Positions 1 to 6,441 of a DNA stretch of 20,466 nt are shown one piece after another. The position numbers and the translations under genes were made by a program. How positions within the stretch are numbered: the first letter of the stretch is position 1; every line of letters starts with the position of its first letter. The notes under the pieces are model-generated. The model saw nothing but the letters and a program-made list of their open reading frames with translations. It did no database searches and had not been told where the DNA came from. This DNA is from UBA11612 sp965228575. GTDB taxonomy: Bacteria > Pseudomonadota > Alphaproteobacteria > Rhodospirillales > Rhodospirillaceae. The DNA is taken from positions 1 through 20,466 of the forward strand of contig CBDDHW010000055.1 in the NCBI GenBank assembly GCA_965228575.1, given 5' to 3'.

Positions 1-147
1 GCACGCCACGGAGAAGCTCGCCGTAAGGTGCAGGCCGACAACTCCGCTCCTCCGATGTTTGAGCCAGAACCTAAGAAAGAGGGCACCGAGGCCGAGCGGA
101 AGGCCATTGCCGATCAGATCATGCGAGATGCAGGCTATCGGCGCTGA
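1..147 (+). CDS. rep: Replication initiator, 3' end only (cut by window start)
   Basis: Last 48 codons and the TGA stop (145-147) of the Rep gene that is complete at 7658-8506. It encodes only the charged C-terminal tail beyond the second winged-helix domain. The truncation comes from the window edge, not from a mutation. Confidence 0.9.
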   Translation, partial: ARHGEARRKVQADNSAPPMFEPEPKKEGTEAERKAIADQIMRDAGYRR

Positions 148-159
148 AAGAGCACTGAG

Positions 160-939
160 CTAGTCGGCGCCAAAGTTCTTAATCGCGTCAGCCGCCATCT
201 TCCTCAGTGCAAGTTCTTCCTGCTTCTTTTTGTCCTCTTCTAGAATAATTTTAATTGATAGCTTGAGGGGTTCAAATGCCTTCAGGCATTCGTCCTCTGA
301 TAGCTCATGAATCCCCCTGCTCAGTATCGAATACATTTTTCTATTTTCATAAAGGAATTCAGGGATATGCCCCTGAATAAATTCAACCTTCTCATCCATC
401 CTAAGCCTAGAGAAATCTTTCTCGTCCCACCCTTCAGTCTCTCGAAATTCAGAGAATCTCATGTGAACCAGGCGCTCAAACACCCTTCGCAAATATACGA
501 AGCTGCCGATTCCAACTCCATGAGCGGCCAATCCGATAGCCTTGTGTAGTTCTGAAGCATCCTCCTTGTTCAATACACTATGGTAGGTTTTGGCCTCATC
601 ATTTGCGATGTCTGCAAGCGATGGGTATTGCCCAACTTTTATGACTGCGTCTTGCTCAAGGTAAAACCAAAAAATAACCGAGTGATCTGAGTCGCGTGCG
701 CATCTAATTTTTATACTCTTGAATCCTTCAGCCGCTCGCAGTTCGTCGCGACCGCCGTTAAAGCTCAACGAGTTTTGAAGCCTAGCCGAAAAGGTTGATG
801 CCTTGCGGCACATCAGACAGTGACCATCAATCGTCGCGGATGCCACTCCATATAAAATTGCCTTCAACCTTAGATTATCTGGCAAAGCCTTCCTTGAATA
901 TAGCGGCAATTGAAATGCAAATTCTTCAAACTCAATCAT
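160..939 (-). CDS. Unrecognised 259-aa protein with CxxC motif, low-GC accessory gene
   Basis: I do not recognise this family with confidence. Visible features are His40, Cys41 and Cys44 (HCLMC) and a later Cys80 and His86, which could form a small zinc site. A helical C-terminal half contains a Gly-rich stretch at 141-145 followed by FVYLRRVFERL, then SRGIHELSEDE around 207-217. The last 30 residues are Lys/Glu-rich. The overall pattern (N-terminal metal-binding-like module, C-terminal helical domain with a conserved-looking Arg/His patch) loosely recalls DUF4145/HEPN-type accessory proteins, but a canonical RX4-6H motif is not obvious. The gene starts 46 bases after the mobA stop on the same strand, so it may be read from the mob transcript, and it converges with rep leaving only 12 bases between stops. 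Its base composition is clearly more AT-rich than mobA or rep, which suggests separate acquisition. The start ATG has GGAG and AGAG purine stretches upstream. Confidence 0.8.
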   Translation of the reverse strand: MIEFEEFAFQLPLYSRKALPDNLRLKAILYGVASATIDGHCLMCRKASTFSARLQNSLSFNGGRDELRAAEGFKSIKIRCARDSDHSVIFWFYLEQDAVIKVGQYPSLADIANDEAKTYHSVLNKEDASELHKAIGLAAHGVGIGSFVYLRRVFERLVHMRFSEFRETEGWDEKDFSRLRMDEKVEFIQGHIPEFLYENRKMYSILSRGIHELSEDECLKAFEPLKLSIKIILEEDKKKQEELALRKMAADAIKNFGAD

Positions 940-985
940 CTTCTCTTACTCCGTTACTTCTCCGTCGCTACATCAACAGTTATCA

Positions 986-2629
986 TCACGGATTAAAATT
1001 TTGGCTTGGGGGCTTGAATGGTCGTTCGTCGTCGTCATCTTCCCGACCGCTACGGTCGAAAGACTGCCTATCGTGGCTCTCGAAACCTCGACGCATTCCA
1101 CCGAATCCACGCCCCTCGCGCACTTCGTTGTCCACCTCCGACACATCGCGGGCATGTTTCTGAATCAGCATGTAGGATGCGTCTAGCCGTTCACTGGCAA
1201 CCTCGAGCTGTTCCGCATAGGTCTCGCGGCTGACCGTCAAGGCGTCGTTATGCTGGTCTCTGGCCGCGCCCCTTTGTTCCTTGGACTCCTGACGGATAGC
1301 ACGGAGTTCTTCGCGCTCCGCAAGCCGCATACGGTCGCCCAACTCCTGCTGCTCAGCCTTATGGGCTTTCTCCAGCTTGATAGGGGTGAGCTGGCCGCGA
1401 AGAATGAAATTGAACGCGCCGGCAAGGGTGTTCCGGTTTTCGAAATCAAAGGCGTCGCCGGCACGTCCGGACAAGAGGGCTTTAAGCCGTCCGGATCGGG
1501 TGGCCGTCTCGGCCTTTACGGCATCCAGCTCGGCACGCTGCTGCTTGAACAGGTCGCGCCATTCGGGACGGTACGCCTCCTTGATCGCCGTTCTGGTCTG
1601 GTCGATACGCTCACGCTCCCCATCGCGAATTGCGGCAAGCTGCTCGCGATAGGCTCCGCGCAATGCTTTTTCCTCGGCTTTCTGCGCGTCTCTGACGGCC
1701 TCGAGGGCACATTCTGCCTCCTTCACCCTATCGGCAGGGTCTTCGCGCTCCTGTGGCCTCTCTGCGGCTTTCTCGCGGGCAAACTCGGCCTGTCGTTCCT
1801 TCGCTTCCTGAACGGTCGGCAGATCCGTGAGCTGGTCAAGTTGCAAAGTCTCGCGGATCTCTCTGGCCTTCACACCTTCAATCTGGCGGGACAGCGCATG
1901 AACCTCGCCCGCGTGATCCACCACAACAACGGCGCGTTTGTCGCCCTGCGCCAGCATGAAACCATGTTCCTGAAGGGCAGTCCTGAAGGCGGCGGCACTG
2001 TCCGACTGATGGTAAAGCTCCGTGATGCACGCTTTACGCTCTAGCGGGTTGAAGCCTGTACGTTCTTCCTGTCCGCGCTCAGCCAACGTGACCGCCTTGA
2101 ATCGGTCTTTGAAGCGGTCGGCGCCGCGATCCTCACCCAAGAAGCGCGGCATATCGTGGCCAAACTCCCGCACCAGCTCGCGGGCAACCTCTCGCAGTTT
2201 CTGGCGGTCAAATTCCATGTGGCGAGCTTGCATCTTGTCCAGATCGATCCGCGACCACGCAACATGGCAATGCTCCCGCCCGTCTTTCACGTGGAACACC
2301 ACAGCGCGGGCTTGATCCGTAAGCCCCAGCTTCTGCTCGATGCGCCCGATCGCGTGGCCGTATTCCTCCCGCGTCATGGGCTGGCTTGGGTTGATCGACA
2401 GGCTATAGATCGGCTTCGTGCAATTCGTGCCAGCGGCCACGCCTTCGAGCTCGCGAAATGCGCCAGCAAGGTCGGATGATGCGAAGCCCCGAAGCTCGGC
2501 TACCTCCACTCGCTCGTTGCCAATGGCAGGCGGCTGAAAGCTGACCTCAGGGTCAATCTCATGGCGGTCGTTCATCAGGTGCCGCGCCAGCTCCTGACCG
2601 CCCGCGCGGATGTTCCCTTTCAGGATCAT
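986..2629 (-). CDS. mobA: Mobilization relaxase, MOBP-like, with long coiled-coil C-terminus
   Basis: The 547-aa protein would nick one strand at oriT, stay bound to the 5' end and be exported with it. The N-terminal 160 residues form a relaxase/mobilization nuclease domain. It opens MILKG, has YSLSINP at 75-81, and carries the metal-binding histidine triad motif with His113, His120 and His122 (EHCHVAWSRID). There is no tyrosine before residue 75; where MOBP proteins such as RP4 TraI have the catalytic Tyr, this protein has His17 (LARHLMN). Residues about 265-490 are Glu/Arg/Ala-rich and probably coiled coil. The tail (about 495-547) is Arg/Gly-rich with an Asp-Asp-Asp-Asp run and could hold the secretion signal. 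The ATG overlaps the mobC stop by four bases (ATGA), implying translational coupling. Confidence 0.92.
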   Translation of the reverse strand: MILKGNIRAGGQELARHLMNDRHEIDPEVSFQPPAIGNERVEVAELRGFASSDLAGAFRELEGVAAGTNCTKPIYSLSINPSQPMTREEYGHAIGRIEQKLGLTDQARAVVFHVKDGREHCHVAWSRIDLDKMQARHMEFDRQKLREVARELVREFGHDMPRFLGEDRGADRFKDRFKAVTLAERGQEERTGFNPLERKACITELYHQSDSAAAFRTALQEHGFMLAQGDKRAVVVVDHAGEVHALSRQIEGVKAREIRETLQLDQLTDLPTVQEAKERQAEFAREKAAERPQEREDPADRVKEAECALEAVRDAQKAEEKALRGAYREQLAAIRDGERERIDQTRTAIKEAYRPEWRDLFKQQRAELDAVKAETATRSGRLKALLSGRAGDAFDFENRNTLAGAFNFILRGQLTPIKLEKAHKAEQQELGDRMRLAEREELRAIRQESKEQRGAARDQHNDALTVSRETYAEQLEVASERLDASYMLIQKHARDVSEVDNEVREGRGFGGMRRGFESHDRQSFDRSGREDDDDERPFKPPSQNFNP

Positions 2630-3000
2630 CCCCTGCGCCCCAAGGCGGCAAGGCAGGCATCACGCATGGCCTGCACGTCTGCCACCGCATCGGCAACGCT
2701 GTTCGATCCGACAGCCTGCCCCGTGTGGAGGCGGTGGGCGATCTGGTTGAGGTTCGACCCGACCTTGCCCAGCTCACCCAGCAGGCGGGCAACCTCCTGC
2801 GTCTGAACAGCAGGACGGCGGCGGGCGCGAGGGGCGGGCGACGATAGCAGAATGGAACGGGCAAAGCTGGCGGTTGTCAGCTCGGCACGCGCGGCTTGCG
2901 CCTCGATTTCGGCCAGCTCATCAGGGGTCAGACGGACTTGCAGCAGCTTGTTTCGCTGCCGTGTTTCCGTCCCTGATTTGCTCACCTTGTCGTCTGCCAT
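2626..3000 (-). CDS. mobC: MobC-family oriT-binding accessory protein
   Basis: The 124-aa protein fits the MobC family: an N-terminal ribbon-helix-helix-like segment (LQVRLTPDELAEIEAQA, about 20-36) and the family signature LGKVGSNLNQIAHRLH at 77-92. MobC proteins bind oriT next to nic, help open the strands and recruit the relaxase. The open frame extends upstream to 3111, but ATG at 3000 is preferred. It has AAGAGG six bases upstream and begins with the usual charged tail, whereas the upstream extension would be read through the probable oriT. The stop overlaps the mobA start. Confidence 0.9.
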   Translation of the reverse strand: MADDKVSKSGTETRQRNKLLQVRLTPDELAEIEAQAARAELTTASFARSILLSSPAPRARRRPAVQTQEVARLLGELGKVGSNLNQIAHRLHTGQAVGSNSVADAVADVQAMRDACLAALGRRG

Positions 3001-3020
3001 CTGCGCCTCTTTTGGGGATG

Positions 3021-3082
3021 CAACGGGGGGTTTTCCAAAGCCCCCTTGCCAAGATCGCGGTATTACCGCGAACATCTTGCCT
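3021..3082 (+). other. Probable origin of transfer (oriT) with RP4-like nic
   Basis: It lies between divergent mobC and the coupling protein gene. The first element is a hairpin at 3021-3048: CAA/TTG and GGGGG/CCCCC arms with TTT/AAA closing a 3-base loop. The second is a 7-bp inverted repeat CGCGGTA-T-TACCGCG at 3056-3070, flanked by outer arms CAAGAT (3050-3055) and ATCTTG (3074-3079). Directly after it is CATCTTGCC (3073-3081), close to the known MOBP nic core YATCCTG^Y of RP4. By analogy the nick would fall between 3079 and 3080 on this strand, nine bases past the inverted repeat, much as in RP4. The strand would then lead with the coupling protein gene and bring mobA/mobC in last. Confidence 0.68.
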
Positions 3083-3105
3083 ACAAAATTAATTTCCCAT
3101 ATGGC
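3077..3105 (+). promoter_or_regulatory. Candidate promoter for the coupling protein gene
   Basis: TTGCCT (3077-3082), a 17-base spacer and TATGGC (3100-3105) precede the gene's start by about 36 bases. The -35 overlaps the predicted nic, so MobC or relaxase binding could repress it. The match is modest. Confidence 0.3.
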
Positions 3106-3141
3106 CATCAATCACAGCTTAACGCAAGAGGGGGGGTTGGA

Positions 3142-4668
3142 ATGGAGCTGACGGTACACGGCTCAGCCCGATGGGCAGAACCGACAGACATAAAAAATGC
3201 GGGGTATTTCGGAGACACGGGAATCGTCGTTGGTCATGTCTATGACGACGAGCATGTCCGCGAAGTCCGCTATAACGGCGACGGCCACCTCCTGACAGTG
3301 GCACCGACGCGGTCAGGTAAAGGTACGACCCAGATTATCCCCGAAATCCTCGACCATGAGGGCGCGCTTCTCTGCATCGACCCCAAGGGCGAAAACGCCA
3401 TAATCACGGCGCAAGCACGGGAGGAACTGCACGGCCAGAAAGTGCACCTGCTTGACCCGTGGGGGATCGCTTCCGAGTATCTTGACCGTCCAAAGGCACG
3501 GTTTAACCCTCTCGATATGCTCTCCCCAGACAGTCGCGATCTGGCAGACGATGCCATGATGATCGCCGACGCGCTCGTGACGAGTGAGACGGGGGCGGAT
3601 TCGCATTGGTCAAACGAGGCGAAGGCGTTGGACATGGGCTTGATCGTCCATCTGGTCACGTCGCCAAAGGAAGAAGGACAGCGCACCCTCGGCCGCCTGC
3701 GGGAAATCCTCTCTCTCCCGCCCGCACAATTTCAGAAGATCATCGATGACATGGCCGAAAACGGCCATCCCCTTGCGCAAGCTGCCGCCAACCGCTTGAA
3801 CCAGAAAAGCGGGCGCGAGCTGTCGTCCGTCATATCGACCGCACAAATGAACACGCACTTTCTGGAAAGCGAGAACATCAAGGAGAGCCTCTCCGCTTCG
3901 GACTTCAATTTTTCAGACCTGAAGTCCAACGATAAGGCAATTTCGGTTTATCTCGTGCTGCCCGCCCATCGGCTGAACACACATGGCCGATGGCTTCGCC
4001 TGATCGTCTCGATGGCGATCACAGCCATTGTGCGCGGGGGCAAAAAACCCAAACGATCCGCTCTCTTCCTGCTTGATGAGTTCGCCGCGCTCGGCAAGCT
4101 GGCGGTTGTGGAACAAGCCTTCGGCCTCATGGCGGGCTTCGGGATGCAAATGCACGCGATCCTTCAAGACCTGTCCCAGCTCCAAGACCTCTATGCAAGA
4201 CGCTGGCAAACCTTCATCGGCAATGCCGCCGTCCTGCAATTCTTTGGGACACGTGACCTCGTGACAGCCGAGTATGCCTCGAAGCTCGCAGGCATGGCTA
4301 CCATCGAAGAAATCAGCGAAAAGACCGCAGATCAACGTGAAGGCGGCCTCCTACGCGCGGCGAAGCCCGATTTTCGACACATGAACGACAGGTCCTTCTC
4401 ACGAGCACTTATCATGCCTGAGGAAGTGCTCCGCCTGTCCAAAACCCTAGAGCTGATCTTCCTCCCGTCTCTGCATCCAATCCCTGCGAGAAAAATCCCG
4501 TACTACAAGAACGATACATATTTTGACGATGACGGCGCGCCGCTGTTCACGCCTCATCCCGATTATGCCGACCTAACACCCGAAGCGATTCCGACAAAAT
4601 GGCTCGACGAAGAGGCCATGAGTTACCCCGCCCCCGAATGGCCTGGGGCGGAAGATGACTCCGCCTGA
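3142..4668 (+). CDS. traG: VirD4/TraG-type coupling ATPase lacking the N-terminal membrane domain
   Basis: This 508-aa protein is a type IV coupling protein, the ATPase that delivers relaxosomes to a conjugation channel. Walker A is APTRSGKGT at 54-62 and Walker B is LFLLDEF at 308-314. The VirD4-typical stretches IDPKGEN (79-85), HGSARWA (6-12) and GTRDLVTAEYASKLAG (369-384) are also present. The family is usually longer, with two N-terminal transmembrane helices; here Walker A comes by residue 54 and no hydrophobic segment precedes it. ATG at 3142 is chosen because a run AGAGGGGGGG sits just upstream. An upstream TTG at 3046 would put translation through the oriT inverted repeat and still add no membrane helix. 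No other type IV secretion genes are in the unit, so the channel must come from elsewhere. This copy has Arg185 (CGC); the other two have His (CAC). Confidence 0.93.
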   Translation: MELTVHGSARWAEPTDIKNAGYFGDTGIVVGHVYDDEHVREVRYNGDGHLLTVAPTRSGKGTTQIIPEILDHEGALLCIDPKGENAIITAQAREELHGQKVHLLDPWGIASEYLDRPKARFNPLDMLSPDSRDLADDAMMIADALVTSETGADSHWSNEAKALDMGLIVHLVTSPKEEGQRTLGRLREILSLPPAQFQKIIDDMAENGHPLAQAAANRLNQKSGRELSSVISTAQMNTHFLESENIKESLSASDFNFSDLKSNDKAISVYLVLPAHRLNTHGRWLRLIVSMAITAIVRGGKKPKRSALFLLDEFAALGKLAVVEQAFGLMAGFGMQMHAILQDLSQLQDLYARRWQTFIGNAAVLQFFGTRDLVTAEYASKLAGMATIEEISEKTADQREGGLLRAAKPDFRHMNDRSFSRALIMPEEVLRLSKTLELIFLPSLHPIPARKIPYYKNDTYFDDDGAPLFTPHPDYADLTPEAIPTKWLDEEAMSYPAPEWPGAEDDSA

Positions 4669-4691
4669 TGGCGGGGACTTGAAGCGGTAGA

Positions 4692-4712
4692 GCGAGGGGG
4701 CTTCCCCCTCGC
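4692..4712. terminator. GC-rich hairpin after the coupling protein gene
   Basis: Perfect 9-bp arms GCGAGGGGG/CCCCCTCGC around a CTT loop, 24 bases after the stop codon. No T-run follows, so a classical Rho-independent terminator is not shown. Its position suggests transcript termination or 3'-end protection. Confidence 0.5.
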
Positions 4713-4737
4713 GCTCCCCCCGCTCGCCGCATGGCAG

Positions 4738-4764
4738 ACCCCGAAAGATGTTGTCTTTCGGGGT
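4738..4764. terminator. 11-bp perfect hairpin (likely terminator or RNA stabiliser)
   Basis: ACCCCGAAAGA and its exact complement TCTTTCGGGGT enclose TGTTG. Only two T residues follow on the plus strand. This is the second of three consecutive stem-loops between the coupling protein gene and the next operon. Confidence 0.55.
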
Positions 4765-4795
4765 TGATCGGTAGGCTGTCGGTGCGTGTCGGCAT

Positions 4796-4833
4796 CAAGG
4801 AAAAATGCGGGACGTAGTGTCCTATTTTCCTTG
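4796..4833. repeat. Nested inverted repeat
   Basis: Outer arms CAAGGAAAA/TTTTCCTTG (9 bp, exact) enclose an inner hairpin GGAC-GTAGT-GTCC. The plus-strand outer arm is T-rich. It could end transcription from the coupling gene or be a protein- or single-strand-recognised element; function unknown. Confidence 0.55.
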
Positions 4834-4883
4834 ACCCCGCCCCTACCCTCGACGGTATTTGCCAATGCTTCCGAATATGGCAT

Positions 4884-4936
4884 CATGGTCACTATGACTG
4901 GTCAAGAACCAGTCCAAAAAACCGACACTGACCATG
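4884..4936. promoter_or_regulatory. Nested palindromic operator-like site before the HTH gene
   Basis: Outer arms CATGGTCA (4884-4891) and TGACCATG (4929-4936) are exact complements. Inside lies GACTGGT-CAAGA-ACCAGTC (4896-4914). All four share a TGGTCA/TGACCA-like core. Placement immediately before an HTH protein gene suggests autoregulation. No convincing -35/-10 pair was found here. Confidence 0.5.
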
Positions 4937-4948
4937 AGGAAACCGAGC

Positions 4949-5380
4949 ATGAAACCACTATCTGCCAATGCTGCCGCTAAGGCAGCAGGCAAGGCCAAAG
5001 GAACCATCCTGAAAGCCTTAGAAGACGGCACTTTAAGCGGATCGAAGAACGCAAAAGGGCAATGGGAAATCGACCCAAGCGAGCTGGGACGGGTCTTCAA
5101 TGTTATCCCTTCTGACCAGTCACCTGACCAGGCTAAAAAACCACCACTGACCGCACAAGGTGACCGCGAAAACCGCATTGAAATCGAGCGGTTACGGGCA
5201 GAACTTCAAGGCGCAAATCGCTTGGCGGAAAGCCTGTCGGATCAGGTGACAGATCTACGTGAACGACTGGACAGGGAAGGCGAAGAACGCCGTGCCCTTA
5301 CGGCCATGATCACGAGTCAGCAAGAAGGGCAGGGGATGCGGAGAGGCTTCCTCGGCTTCTTCAGTAAAGGAGCTAGATGA
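4949..5380 (+). CDS. HTH plus coiled-coil plasmid DNA-binding protein
   Basis: The 143-aa protein starts with an excisionase/MerR-like helix-turn-helix pattern (about residues 4-50: SANAAAKAAGKAKGTILKAL, then GQWEIDPSELGRVF). A Pro/Gln linker and a coiled coil (about 72-118, rich in Arg, Glu and Leu) follow, ending in the hydrophobic RRGFLGFFSK. Proteins of this layout are common on small alphaproteobacterial plasmids and are KfrA-like in architecture; their roles are poorly defined (plasmid maintenance or regulation is likely). The frame also has ATG at 4934, but 4949 is preferred because AGGAAA (4937-4942) lies at the right distance. Its stop overlaps the start of the next gene (ATGA), so the two are translationally coupled. 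Confidence 0.82.
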   Translation: MKPLSANAAAKAAGKAKGTILKALEDGTLSGSKNAKGQWEIDPSELGRVFNVIPSDQSPDQAKKPPLTAQGDRENRIEIERLRAELQGANRLAESLSDQVTDLRERLDREGEERRALTAMITSQQEGQGMRRGFLGFFSKGAR

Positions 5381-5676
5381 AAGAGCCTGACCTCGAACCT
5401 CTCGCAGCTTTAGTCCTTGCTCTAGACGATGCCAGACGGGGGCAAGTATGGGACTCGAAAGAACCTGATTGGCACCCTGCCACACGCGAGGACTTGCTTG
5501 AGATTTTGTCGCTTTTGTATTGGCGAGGGCGAGACGTCTACGATCAACTAGCAGCTCGGCTAGACGGAGCGAAATCCTACGCCCAGATGTTCGAAGGAGC
5601 CCCCAAGGCACAAGACGAAGCCTCAGCACCACGCGCGTCGGCAGAAAGAGACATGCATGGCAAAACGCCGTTCTAG
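5377..5676 (+). CDS. Unrecognised 99-aa protein coupled to the HTH gene
   Basis: Not recognised. The first 70 residues look like a compact, acidic helical domain (LEPLAALVLALDDAR, then REDLLEILSLLYWRGRDVYDQLA), with an Ala/Pro/Lys-rich, probably disordered tail. There is no signal peptide or membrane helix. The start ATG shares four bases with the preceding stop, and AAAGGAG lies a few bases upstream, so it is probably a partner of the HTH/coiled-coil protein. Confidence 0.75.
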   Translation: MKEPDLEPLAALVLALDDARRGQVWDSKEPDWHPATREDLLEILSLLYWRGRDVYDQLAARLDGAKSYAQMFEGAPKAQDEASAPRASAERDMHGKTPF

Positions 5677-5769
5677 ATGGCTGAAAGTGGCTTGAGTTTG
5701 TAGGGTAGGTAGCTTTAGTCTTCACGGACTGTCTGGCAACTAGGGTGACCTGCAAACACAGCCCAGTGG

Positions 5770-5797
5770 TTGGTAGATTAATGGTAGCCAGTATAAT
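5770..5797 (+). promoter_or_regulatory. Promoter of the small membrane protein gene
   Basis: TTGGTA (5770-5775), a 16-base spacer and a perfect TATAAT (5792-5797). The expected transcript start near 5804 leaves a short leader before GTG at 5819 and excludes the upstream GTG at 5798 as the start. Confidence 0.6.
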
Positions 5798-5818
5798 GTG
5801 TATTGGAAAGGTATTTAC

Positions 5819-6043
5819 GTGACACAGTGGGGATTTATACTATTTGGCGTCACCGCAGTTCTGGCCTTTGTAGCCAATTATTACATGAATGTAAGACCTC
5901 GAAACAAATATGGCACGAAAGAAGTAGACGGATTCTGGGGCTACTTCAGACACTTAGCGGCTCAAGCTTTGATCTGGATTACTCTAAATGCTATGTTTAT
6001 ATTTTCTCTTTATTTGATCATCGTAGGTGCTAAAGATTTTTGA
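5819..6043 (+). CDS. Small two-helix membrane protein (74 aa)
   Basis: The protein has two hydrophobic segments: residues about 3-22 (WGFILFGVTAVLAFVANYY) and about 49-70 (LIWITLNAMFIFSLYLIIV). A polar loop containing RPRNKYGTKEVDGFW separates them. It would sit in the inner membrane. I do not recognise the family; exclusion, toxin or channel-type roles are all possible and none is shown. GTG at 5819 is chosen over GTG at 5798 because GGAAAGG (5805-5811) is correctly spaced and the promoter -10 abuts 5798. Base composition is AT-rich compared with mobA and rep. Confidence 0.68.
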   Translation: MTQWGFILFGVTAVLAFVANYYMNVRPRNKYGTKEVDGFWGYFRHLAAQALIWITLNAMFIFSLYLIIVGAKDF

Positions 6044-6079
6044 TCGTGTTGAAAGAATTTTCTTAAACCGTTTATAATC

Positions 6080-6430
6080 TCAAAGGTTAATCCCAAGCTT
6101 CTCAGCGGCTTCCTGTTTGAGATACGCAACAGCTATATCTTTCATCATTCCAAGCGTTGTACCCCCGACCTGCGCGGCAGCAGATTTTGTTTTTTGCCAC
6201 ACAGTGTCGTTCTTAATAGCTTCTATGTAGTCGTGTCCCTGATTGGTGAGACGGTAGCCGCTCCCTCCTTGAGAGGTCATAAGACGAGCATCGCAAAGCA
6301 GTTCTATATGATAGTTCCGCTTTAGCTCTTCCTGACTAGGGTCAAGAATTCTGGCAACCGTTACATACGGTATTTCTTGTGCCTCGATCTCTAAAAGAAG
6401 CTTTCGGATATATTCGTCATCTCGGGTCAA
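6080..6430 (-). CDS. DUF2513-like winged-helix protein in the higBA operon
   Basis: The 116-aa protein matches my memory of the DUF2513 pattern. It opens RDDEYIRKLLLEIE, has YHIELLCDARLM at 40-51 and YRLTNQGHDYIEAIKNDTVW at 59-78, and ends in a helix MMKDIAVAYLKQEAAEKLG. The central part looks like a winged helix, so DNA or protein binding is plausible; the family's function is unknown to me. It starts with TTG at 6430, supported by a perfect AGGAGGT Shine-Dalgarno (6437-6443) that overlaps the higA stop codon. Only 11 bases separate it from higA, so it is the third gene of that operon. Confidence 0.78.
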   Translation of the reverse strand: MTRDDEYIRKLLLEIEAQEIPYVTVARILDPSQEELKRNYHIELLCDARLMTSQGGSGYRLTNQGHDYIEAIKNDTVWQKTKSAAAQVGGTTLGMMKDIAVAYLKQEAAEKLGINL

Positions 6431-6441
6431 GATAAGACCTC

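Noticed and set aside
1250..2044. 264-codon plus-strand open frame opposite mobA
   Set aside because: It lies entirely antisense to the relaxase, whose protein has clear motifs. The translated product has no recognisable domain and arises from the GC-rich codon pattern of mobA.
3001..3111. Upstream extension of mobC to 3111
   Set aside because: It runs through the same oriT structure, and the ATG at 3000 has AAGAGG at correct spacing and the normal MobC N-terminus.
3046..3141. Extended start (TTG at 3046) for the coupling protein
   Set aside because: The extra 32 residues would be encoded by the oriT inverted repeat and contain no membrane helix. ATG at 3142 has a strong purine-rich ribosome-binding site.
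4831..4861. TTGACC with TATTTG as promoter of the HTH gene
   Set aside because: The spacer is 19 bases, the -10 match is poor and the -35 overlaps a hairpin arm.
5798..5818. GTG at 5798 as start of the membrane protein
   Set aside because: It directly follows the TATAAT box and would lie upstream of the expected transcript start.
6044..6079. AAGAA-TT-TTCTT palindrome between convergent genes as a terminator
   Set aside because: The stem is short and AT-only, too weak to claim.
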